From the NCBI RefSeq assembly GCF_000172155.1, contig NZ_ABIZ01000001.1:6109105-6173104 (forward strand): a stretch of DNA of 64,000 bases. Direction: 5' to 3'. The stretch comes from Verrucomicrobium spinosum DSM 4136 = JCM 18804. Its GTDB lineage: Bacteria; Verrucomicrobiota; Verrucomicrobiia; Verrucomicrobiales; Verrucomicrobiaceae. This document shows, one piece after another, positions 52,225 to 59,144 of the stretch. The first letter of the stretch is position 1. Each line of letters begins with the position of its first letter. The notes beneath the pieces are model-generated. The model was given only the letters and a program-made list of their open reading frames with translations, made no database searches and had not been told where the DNA came from. The position numbers and the translations under genes were made by a program.

Positions 52225-53306
52225 GTTCTTCCCCCCCCCACATCGGCGGGATAGAGGTCCGCTCCGCAGAACTTGTGTCCGAACTTTGCCGGCAAGGGCA
52301 CGATTGCATGGTGATAACGAGCCGCCTCCCTGCCACCCTTCCCGCGCAGGAGACTTTGAACGGAGCCTTGGTTCACCGCATTGAGTTCCGGCAGGCGATC
52401 GAACGCAAAAATCTTCGCGCCATGCTCGAAGTTCGTGAAAACATCCAGGCGGCAAAACTGAATTTCCAGCCTGATGCGGAAGTTGTTTTTGTTTCCGGCC
52501 CCATGGTTGCCCTCCAGCACATGGCCAACTCCCGGAACGCTGTCCCAACCATCGCCAGCCTCCAAGGAGCCCTTCAGGACTATCTGAGCCCCGGAGGATC
52601 AGTGAGGAAACAGCTCGGGGCTTGCCATGCCATCATCACTGTTTCACAATTCCTCCATCGCGCCGTATGCGGGGCCATGCCAGAGCTGGCCTCCAAGGTA
52701 GTGGCCCTTCCGAACAGCCTTCCTACACCCAGGTGCGCTCCGCAGCCACTGCCATTGGATCCCCCTGTCATTCTGGCGCTGGGGCGTCTCGTCCATGATA
52801 AGGGCTTTGACCTGGCCCTCCGTGCCATGTCCCGTCTCCGGGATGCAGGATCCAACGCCGTCATGGTCATCGCTGGAGACGGACCAGAACGTCAATCCCT
52901 GGAGGCGCTTGCGATGGAACTCCGTCTGCACGATCACGTTCGTTTCATGGGATGGGTGTCGCCAGACCGGGTACCAGAGTTGATCAACACCGCCAGCCTG
53001 CTGGTGGTCCCTTCACGCTGGGAAGAAGCTTTTGGACTGGTCAGCCTCCAGGCAGCCCAAATGGGTCGTCCTGTCGTGGGCTCCCGCATGGGAGCCACCC
53101 CTGAGATCGTGGTCCACGGTGAGACCGGCCTCCTTTTCGAAAACGAGAATGTACCCGAGTTTTCCCATGCTCTCGGCTCTCTGCTAAGCAGCCCGGAGCG
53201 CATGCGCACCATGGGAGAGCTCGCAGAGTCCCGGGCGGCAGCGGAATTCGGATTTGATCGCTACGTCGAGCGCTACCTGCAGGTCTTCGCCAGCCTCACA
53301 CGCTGA
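52202..53306 (+). pseudogene. GT4-family glycosyltransferase 2, out of frame at a poly-C tract (possible phase-variable gene)
   Basis: ATG 52202 opens MKLLFWTEFFPP, the typical GT4 start, but the nine-C tract at 52231-52239 shifts the frame and the protein reads PPHRRDRGPL. Taking one C away gives FFPPHIGGIEVRSAELVSEL, a perfect match to the family and to the sister enzyme. From there the frame is intact to 53306. The donor-domain motif is RWEEAFGLVSLQAAQMGRPV, also with glutamine in place of the second glutamate. A GTG at 52275 could start a truncated product without the N-terminal glycine loop. As sequenced the gene is off; one-base slippage would turn it on. Confidence 0.75.
52231..52239 (+). 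repeat. Nine-base cytosine homopolymer inside glycosyltransferase 2
   Basis: A run of nine consecutive C residues at codon 10 of the gene. Eight C would keep the gene in frame. Runs of this length are well-known hot spots for slipped-strand mispairing and phase variation of surface glycosyltransferases, but also for base-calling errors. Confidence 0.85.
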
Positions 53307-53314
53307 CCCAGGTT

Positions 53315-54034
53315 TCAGCTCTGCGGTTCGCGGGAAGCAGCCGCACGCTGTCTTTCCATGTGCTGCCGGATGAGGTGCATATAGCCGGGAGCAAGTGTGG
53401 GCATCGTCAGCACTGAGTTGGCACCATGAACCCGACGGAGAACTACCAACTCCTGAAAGGTGGCAAACTCCAGCCCCTGGTCGCGGGCCAGGGAGACCCA
53501 TGCCACCAGCTCCGCAATGGAAGTGCCTTCATCAAAAAAGCCCACCTTCTCGAAGGAGTTCCTGCGCAAGAGCAGCCCCCCGGCACCCCAGCATTGAAAT
53601 GCCCTCTCCACCAGAGACGCTGGACAGGCGAGCGCCTCGTCCATTGCACTGTCCGGAACATTGACAATTCTCGCGCTGGCCCCTGCTGCCTCAGGATGGG
53701 CTTCAAGCCCTCCCACCAGAATCTCCAGGGCACCAGGCAGCCAGATGTCGTCGCTGTCGAGGAAACACACCACCTCTCCCACCGCCAGCTTCAGCCCGGT
53801 ATTGCGGGCCGCAGCCGCCCCTCCCCGCACATCCAGCCGTACATACCGAATTTTGTCACCAAAACCGCGAGCCACCTCCACAGTGTTGTCGTCAGACGCA
53901 TCGTCCACAACAATGACCTCCATCGCAGGCAGGCTTTGCCCCAGGATACTCTTCACAGCATCCGCGAGAAACCGCCCGTAGTTCCGGGTTGGGACAATGA
54001 CCGAAACGTTCATGGAGCGGCTCAGGGACGACAT
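53315..54034 (-). CDS. GT2-family glycosyltransferase (GT-A fold)
   Basis: A 239-residue inverting glycosyltransferase. The N-terminal NVSVIVPTRNYGRFLADAVK and DASDDNTVEVARGF are the canonical GT2 start. GGAAAARNTGLKLAVGEVVC is followed by the DxD motif in FLDSDDIWLPGAL. The active-site base region lies in GGLLLRRNSFEKVGFFDEG. It is probably cytoplasmic, with no membrane segment. It converges with GT4 gene 2, their stops eight bases apart, so it belongs to the locus only by position. A likely role is modification of an envelope glycan or a glycosylated client; neither is shown. Confidence 0.88.
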   Translation of the reverse strand: MSSLSRSMNVSVIVPTRNYGRFLADAVKSILGQSLPAMEVIVVDDASDDNTVEVARGFGDKIRYVRLDVRGGAAAARNTGLKLAVGEVVCFLDSDDIWLPGALEILVGGLEAHPEAAGASARIVNVPDSAMDEALACPASLVERAFQCWGAGGLLLRRNSFEKVGFFDEGTSIAELVAWVSLARDQGLEFATFQELVVLRRVHGANSVLTMPTLAPGYMHLIRQHMERQRAAASREPQS

Positions 54035-54079
54035 ACTGTCCTCATCCTTCTGCCAGAATCCTGGCGTGTGCCAGCAAAT

Positions 54080-55054
54080 TTACCGGGGCCCGGCCTGCTG
54101 GGGTGGGGGCGCGAGCTTGTCCGCATCGGGGCGATCCAACGGGAGCTTGAAGTGGACGGTGAAATAACTGCCCAACGCATCGCTCACAGCACGGGAGAAT
54201 TCCACCCGTTTGACCGCAGTGTCCCGATACTCCCCCGGCATCTCCATCTGGATCGCATCCAGCCCCACCCCGTCGCGCGAGCCATGCGTTTCCGTGCTGT
54301 ATCCACCGTTGAAGTAGAGATCATCCGGCTCCAGCTGGCTGGAAGGCGATGGCACACACGAGAAACCGCGCTGCTCCAGCAGAGCCCCAAAACTCGTGGA
54401 GCCCCGGATCAATGCCGCAAAGCTCAAATCGGTACGCCCAGCGAGCAGCCGGATGCTGCTGCGGGTCGCCACGTCTGGCGCGTTGAGCTGTTGATCGTTC
54501 TGCTGCAACTCCCGCGACTTCAGCAGATAGCCCAGCTCAATCCGGGCCTTGGGATGCGCATGCCCGTGAATGTCGAGGAAAATACCTTTGCCGTACTGAC
54601 TCACTACGGCCGACTCAGCGTTACGCAGGAAGCCATGATACTCCTCCCAGGCCACCTGCCCTTTGGAGTTGCCTTGTGCGGCCTCACGCACCTCGCGATT
54701 GCAGTCCAGCTTCACTCTCGCCAGCTGGCACACCACCAGATGCGGAGCCCGGCCAAATTGTTTGAGCATGGCCGCCCGCATCTCCACCGCGAGCTCCAGG
54801 GTGCCCGTGTCCCGCAACAACTTGCCGTAAGGCCGGTTGGGAATGTCCTTGGGGAGCAGTCGCCCCCCATGCGGAGCCGCCAGGACGACGGGCAGTTCCC
54901 CCGGCCAGTATTGAATGTAACCCGTGGTGCCGACCTGCGGATTTTCAGGCAGAGGGCTGTCTGCCCGGACTGGCACGGTGCTCCAGAGCAGGGTTCCCAG
55001 CAGAGCAAGAAAAACCCCTGCTGGAATGGGTAGGCCAGCAGGGGTTGGGCTCAT
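54080..55054 (-). CDS. Secreted N-formylglutamate amidohydrolase-like protein
   Basis: A 324-residue protein with a signal peptide (PIPAGVFLALLGTLLWSTVPVRA). The core resembles the zinc-dependent FGase family: VVLAAPHGGRLLPKDIPNRP, VKLDCNREVREAAQ, GIFLDIHGHAHP, and a conserved FGALLEQRGFSCVPSP segment. The PHGG and DIHGH motifs should supply zinc ligands. The true substrate is probably a peptide or amide outside the cytoplasm rather than N-formylglutamate, given the export signal (inference). It is 48 bases downstream of tatC on the same strand. Confidence 0.75.
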   Translation of the reverse strand: MSPTPAGLPIPAGVFLALLGTLLWSTVPVRADSPLPENPQVGTTGYIQYWPGELPVVLAAPHGGRLLPKDIPNRPYGKLLRDTGTLELAVEMRAAMLKQFGRAPHLVVCQLARVKLDCNREVREAAQGNSKGQVAWEEYHGFLRNAESAVVSQYGKGIFLDIHGHAHPKARIELGYLLKSRELQQNDQQLNAPDVATRSSIRLLAGRTDLSFAALIRGSTSFGALLEQRGFSCVPSPSSQLEPDDLYFNGGYSTETHGSRDGVGLDAIQMEMPGEYRDTAVKRVEFSRAVSDALGSYFTVHFKLPLDRPDADKLAPPPQQAGPR

Positions 55055-55102
55055 CGTCGATGAAGAAGTTCGCAGTGCAACAGCGGAGAGGAACAGTGAA
55101 GC

Positions 55103-56272
55103 CTAGTCCGTGTCCCGCTTGTCAGCGGTCGGATCAGTCTCTGATTTTTCCTCCGGCTTGGATTCATCAGGCGAAGGATCAGGGGAGTTCACCGAGTCGT
55201 CCGGCTTAGGAGCAAAGTCGTTTGCCGTCGAGGACTCAGTAATGACGCTGCTGGCTAGGGCAGGCGTGGCTACTGTCGCCGCAGCAGCCTGCTTTTCCTT
55301 CCGCTTGCCTTCATCGTCTTCCTCTTCCTCATCATCGGAGTCGCCGGTGTTCCAGGGATTGTAGTTCTCATTGTCCCAGTCATCCGCCACTTCCACGGCC
55401 TTGGACTCCTCATCCTGTTCCTTGTAGTACTCGGGATAGAGCTGGCGGTCCTTCTTCTCCATGTAGTAGGCCAGCCAGATGCAAACCTCGTACAGAACGT
55501 ACATGGGCACTGCAAGCAGCGCCAGAGTCAGAGCATCTTGAGTGGGCGTAATGACCGCCGCAACTACGCAGATGATGATGGCAGCCCAGGCACGGGAGGT
55601 CTTCATCACCTTGTAGTTGAGCACGTCCATTTTCACCAGGGCCATCACGACCACCGGCAGCTCAAAGCAGGCTCCGAAAATCAGGACGAACTGGCAGACA
55701 AACTTGACGTATTCCACACGCTCCCAGATCAGCTTGTCAGGAGAGGCCGCGCCTCCCTGGCTGGCACTGAGCTGATCCATGCTCACACTGAATTCATAGA
55801 AGAACAGCAGGGCACGGGGGCTCACCACATAGTACGCAAAGACCACTCCGAGCAAAAACAGTCCGCCACCGACACCAATCGCGGGGAAGATCACTTTCTT
55901 CTCTGTGGTTCGCAGCCCAGGAAGGATGAACTGGAGCAGAAAGTACAACAACAAGGGGAAGGCCAGAATCACCCCTGCCACGAGTGATATGTTCATCACC
56001 GTCATAAAGCCTCCGGTGACTTTCAGGTTCTGCAGGCTGATCTTGTCCCGAATACCCGCCATCACCAGCGGATGCTCGATGATCTGCAGCAGGTACTCAT
56101 AAAAGAAGAACGTCCCCAGGGTCACCACCAGCAGGGTGACGACCATGTTGACGATCATCTTCCGGAGATCATCCAGGTGATCCAGAAACGGCTTTTCTTC
56201 ATCGGCACCGCCGAGATCCACTGCGACTTTTTCACGCAGGGTAACGACTTTTTTGAAGATCCAGTTGAACAT
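55103..56272 (-). CDS. tatC: Sec-independent protein translocase TatC with long acidic C-terminal tail
   Basis: A 389-residue membrane protein, the signal-recognising core of the twin-arginine translocase. It has the six-helix TatC layout: FLDHLDDLRKMIVNMVV (start of the first helix), the periplasmic loop with EHPLVMAGIRDKISL, LLLYFLLQFILPGLRTTEKK, and the later helices around FGACFELPVVVMALVKMDV and ITPTQDALTLALLAVPMYVL. The last 120 residues are a highly charged, acidic and proline/serine-rich tail (DWDNENYNPWNTGDSDDEEE), far longer than the few residues normal for TatC. tatA/B are not in the window. The export-type oxidoreductases elsewhere in the window would use this system. Confidence 0.9.
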   Translation of the reverse strand: MFNWIFKKVVTLREKVAVDLGGADEEKPFLDHLDDLRKMIVNMVVTLLVVTLGTFFFYEYLLQIIEHPLVMAGIRDKISLQNLKVTGGFMTVMNISLVAGVILAFPLLLYFLLQFILPGLRTTEKKVIFPAIGVGGGLFLLGVVFAYYVVSPRALLFFYEFSVSMDQLSASQGGAASPDKLIWERVEYVKFVCQFVLIFGACFELPVVVMALVKMDVLNYKVMKTSRAWAAIIICVVAAVITPTQDALTLALLAVPMYVLYEVCIWLAYYMEKKDRQLYPEYYKEQDEESKAVEVADDWDNENYNPWNTGDSDDEEEEDDEGKRKEKQAAAATVATPALASSVITESSTANDFAPKPDDSVNSPDPSPDESKPEEKSETDPTADKRDTD

Positions 56273-56331
56273 GGGTGGGAATTCGCGGGAATGAGAAAAC
56301 GATAAAGATGCAGGGGTTCGCGTGACAGGAG

Positions 56332-57717
56332 CTAGACCATGCCATGGGCGGCCATCCTTGCAAACAGGGCGAGGGTAAGCGCATCCTGAATCACATGGCT
56401 GGCGACCATCTGGCGCAATTCGGCCCCGGTCACAAGCCGCACTTCGCCAATGTGCTCCCCTCCGACAGGCTGGGGAGTCCGGACGATTCGCACTGGATGA
56501 GCGGCAAACAAATAAACGTGCTCATTGGTAAATCCTTGCGAGCCAAAAAACCAGCCCAAAGGTGTGAGCGTGCCCTCTGGGGCGACCACGCACCCCGCCT
56601 CCTCGTCGAGCTCCCGGTGCACCGTATCCAGGATCGCCTCATGGGTTTCCCCGTCATCCAGCTGTCCGGCAGGGAACTCCCAGAGCGTGCGCTGCACGGG
56701 CAACCGCTCCTGGTGGATGAGGATGAATTTTCCGTCATCCGTGATCGGAGCCACCGCAATGGCGGATTTCCGGTGCGCCACCGTCCAGTGTACGGGAGTT
56801 TCCGGGCGGGCGGGAGTGAGGTAGGCACACTCTTCGATCTGGACGTACTTCCCCGGGTACACCATCTCCCCCGGCAGCTTCTTCCAGTCATCATGGTCCC
56901 TGATTTCGCACAGGGGGAAGGGTAGGGCAGGTTTGCAACCTGTCGGCTGGACAGGATTACATCCTGTCCCCTCCCCGCCACCATCAGGACAATCCCCTTG
57001 GATTACACTTCCGTCGCTCTCAGTTTTCATCACGTTCCGAAGTTCCACGCTGTACTCACCCGTCGACAGACCGGCTTTTTGCGGATTCTGCAGGATGTAA
57101 TCGCGATACCGTTCAAGTTCCACTGCGTCACGCACAATCCGATCATGGCTCTCTTCCATCCAAAGTGAGCCGGAACGGCCCAACTGTTTGTGAATCAATC
57201 GGGCGGCATGCCTTTTCCATCCTCCGACAACGTCGGATAGCTCAACTCCGGGCAACGGTTTGACCAATACATGTGCGTGGTTGGGCATCACCACATAGCC
57301 ATCCAGCAGGTACCGCACTCCGTGGAAATGCCGCAGGGAATCTTCCAAGACTTCACGGAACCGGGTCTGTCCCAAAAGGCACTCCCCATAACCACGATCA
57401 AACCAATCCTCTCTCCCATCTACAAACCGGGCTTGGTACTCAGCGAGAGTCTTCCCTTTCCAAGGCTCAGGATGGTGATGCATCCAGATTTCCAACTCCT
57501 CCTTCCACTGGGCCAGTACGTGAACAGGCAGCGAATCAGCCAGCCTGAAGGTGACGAAGTAGGTTGCACCCTCTTGTCGCCAATGAGGCAGGTGCCTTTG
57601 CTTCACACGGATCGCACGGGTCCAGTCCAAAGGGACAAAGACGTCAGCAGCAGGGAGCGAGGCAGGATGAAATCCTGCCAGCCCCACAGGTTGGAAACCT
57701 GTGCTACGGTTTTTCAC
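56332..57717 (-). CDS. In-frame fusion of REP-associated tyrosine transposase (RAYT) and NUDIX hydrolase
   Basis: A single 461-residue frame. Residues about 30-235 are a RAYT/Y1 transposase: GATYFVTFRLADSLP, the HUH-type pair in VVMPNHAHVLVKPLPGVEL (145-149), SLWMEESHDRIVRD and the catalytic tyrosine region ERYRDYILQNPQKAGL. Residues about 270-461 are a NUDIX hydrolase of the ADP-ribose pyrophosphatase type, with EFPAGQLDDGETHEAILDTV then HRELDEEAGC; the NUDIX box is three residues longer than consensus. The junctions (residues 1-22 and 247-267) are encoded by REP palindromes. Insertion of a REP/RAYT unit into or just before the NUDIX gene, keeping the frame, explains it. Internal starts may still give a free NUDIX protein. 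Confidence 0.82.
   Translation of the reverse strand: MKNRSTGFQPVGLAGFHPASLPAADVFVPLDWTRAIRVKQRHLPHWRQEGATYFVTFRLADSLPVHVLAQWKEELEIWMHHHPEPWKGKTLAEYQARFVDGREDWFDRGYGECLLGQTRFREVLEDSLRHFHGVRYLLDGYVVMPNHAHVLVKPLPGVELSDVVGGWKRHAARLIHKQLGRSGSLWMEESHDRIVRDAVELERYRDYILQNPQKAGLSTGEYSVELRNVMKTESDGSVIQGDCPDGGGEGTGCNPVQPTGCKPALPFPLCEIRDHDDWKKLPGEMVYPGKYVQIEECAYLTPARPETPVHWTVAHRKSAIAVAPITDDGKFILIHQERLPVQRTLWEFPAGQLDDGETHEAILDTVHRELDEEAGCVVAPEGTLTPLGWFFGSQGFTNEHVYLFAAHPVRIVRTPQPVGGEHIGEVRLVTGAELRQMVASHVIQDALTLALFARMAAHGMV
56926..56969. repeat. REP palindrome pair, left end of the RAYT element
   Basis: Two palindromes in tandem: CAGGTTTGCAACCTG at 56928-56942 and GGACAGGATTACATCCTGTCC at 56949-56969. They are translated within the fused frame at the transposase/NUDIX junction. 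They match the right-end pair in inverted order. Confidence 0.85.
57661..57703. repeat. REP palindrome pair, right end of the RAYT element
   Basis: GGCAGGATGAAATCCTGCC at 57661-57679 and CACAGGTTGGAAACCTGTG at 57685-57703. The pair lies at the first codons of the transposase, next to the argH stop. Order and sequence mirror the left pair, so the element ends in inverted REP pairs. Confidence 0.85.
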
Positions 57718-59078
57718 GCCAAACTCTCCCGCCAGTGCCGCAACCTCCCGGCCACATTGGCAGGCGATGGGGCACCGATGCCCTTGCGGGCGGCGAGGGC
57801 GGCATCCATCTTGAGCACGGCAAAAACGTCGTCCCCAAAAGCGTCGCTGAACTGGCGATAGTCCTCCAACGACAGCTCGGGGAAGGGACGACCGGTGCTC
57901 AGGCAGTGGGCCACCAGCTTCCCGATGACCTCATGCGCCTGGCGGAAGGGCACGCCCTTCAGCACCAAATAGTCGGCCAGGTCGGTGGCCAGCAGAAGCG
58001 GATCGCTGGCCGCCGCCGCAGTCCGGTCACGGTTCACATCCATGCCGCGCACCATCTCGGTGAAGACTTCCAGCGCCAGGGTGATCGTTTCCAGCGAGTC
58101 AAACAGAGGTTCTTTGTCCTCCTGCATGTCCCGGTTGTAGGTCATGGGCAGACCCTTGAGTAGGGTCAGCAGGGCCATGAGGTTCCCCACCAGACGACCA
58201 GACTTGCCACGCGTGAGCTCCGCAACATCCGGATTCTTCTTCTGCGGCATGAGACTGGAGCCTGTGGTGTGGGCATCGCTCAGATGGATAAAGCCAAACT
58301 CCGCACTGGCCCAGAGGATGACGTCCTCACTCAAGCGGGACAGATGCACCCCCTGTAGAGCAATGGTGAAGAGCAACTCCACCACAAAGTCACGGTCACT
58401 CACCGCGTCCATGGAGTTTTGCGTCACGCCGTCGAAGCCCAGCTCCCGGGCCACAAATTCGCGATCCAGGATGATCGTGGATCCCGCCAGCGCTCCAGAG
58501 CCCAGCGGCATCACATTCACCCGCTTCCGTGCATCGGCCAGGCGCTCAGCATCCCGGGCGAACATCTCCACATAAGCCAGCAGATGATGGGCAAAAAGCA
58601 CCGGCTGCCCCCGTTGCAAATGGGTGTACCCCGGCATCACAGCATCCGCGCCCCGCTCAGCGCACTCCACCAGAGCGCGCTGGAGTTCCCTGGTCAGGGC
58701 GATCAGGGAATCAATCGCATCCCGCGAATAGAGGCGCACATCCGTGGCCACCTGGTCATTCCGGCTCCGGGCGGTGTGCAACTTCGCCCCAGCGGGTCCG
58801 ATCCGCTTCGTCAGCGTGGACTCGATGTTCATGTGCACGTCTTCCAGCTCCTGGCTCCAGGCAAAGTCGCCGCCCGCGATCTCATCGCGGATCTGCAACA
58901 GCCCGCGCTCGATAGCCTCCCGCTCGGCGGTGGTCAGAATGCCCGCTTTCTCCAGCCCCTTGGCATGGGCGATGGATCCGCGGATGTCGTGAGCGTAGAG
59001 TCTCCAGTCAAATGACACGGACTCGCCGTAGCGCTGCACGAGCGCACTGGTGGGTTGTTGGAAGCGTCCTTTCCACAT
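57714..59078 (-). CDS. argH: Argininosuccinate lyase ArgH
   Basis: The last step of arginine synthesis: argininosuccinate to arginine and fumarate. From ATG 59078 (MWKGRFQQPTSALVQRYGES) the 454 residues include SFDWRLYAHDIRGSIAHAKG, EDVHMNIESTL, the family hallmark AKLHTARSRNDQVATDVRL, MPGYTHLQRGQPVLFAHHLL and the signature loop GSSLMPQKKNPDVAELTRGK with the catalytic serine. Length is normal. Its stop is within four bases of the start of the RAYT-NUDIX frame, so the mobile unit landed right behind argH. Confidence 0.96.
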   Translation of the reverse strand: MWKGRFQQPTSALVQRYGESVSFDWRLYAHDIRGSIAHAKGLEKAGILTTAEREAIERGLLQIRDEIAGGDFAWSQELEDVHMNIESTLTKRIGPAGAKLHTARSRNDQVATDVRLYSRDAIDSLIALTRELQRALVECAERGADAVMPGYTHLQRGQPVLFAHHLLAYVEMFARDAERLADARKRVNVMPLGSGALAGSTIILDREFVARELGFDGVTQNSMDAVSDRDFVVELLFTIALQGVHLSRLSEDVILWASAEFGFIHLSDAHTTGSSLMPQKKNPDVAELTRGKSGRLVGNLMALLTLLKGLPMTYNRDMQEDKEPLFDSLETITLALEVFTEMVRGMDVNRDRTAAAASDPLLLATDLADYLVLKGVPFRQAHEVIGKLVAHCLSTGRPFPELSLEDYRQFSDAFGDDVFAVLKMDAALAARKGIGAPSPANVAGRLRHWRESLA

Positions 59079-59144
59079 GGCTTTTAAGGGGGTGGAATGT
59101 CTAAATGATAGCTCGCAGGAGGGCAATGGGGACTTTGTGTCGAA

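Larger units (their letters stand above)
56926..57703 (-). mobile_element. REP/RAYT mobile unit
   Basis: The unit consists of the transposase coding part bounded by inverted REP-type palindrome pairs, about 780 bases in all. RAYT proteins recognise REP palindromes and are thought to spread them; this is known for enterobacteria and pseudomonads and appears common in Verrucomicrobia. No other solo REP pair of this type was noticed in the window. Confidence 0.75.
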
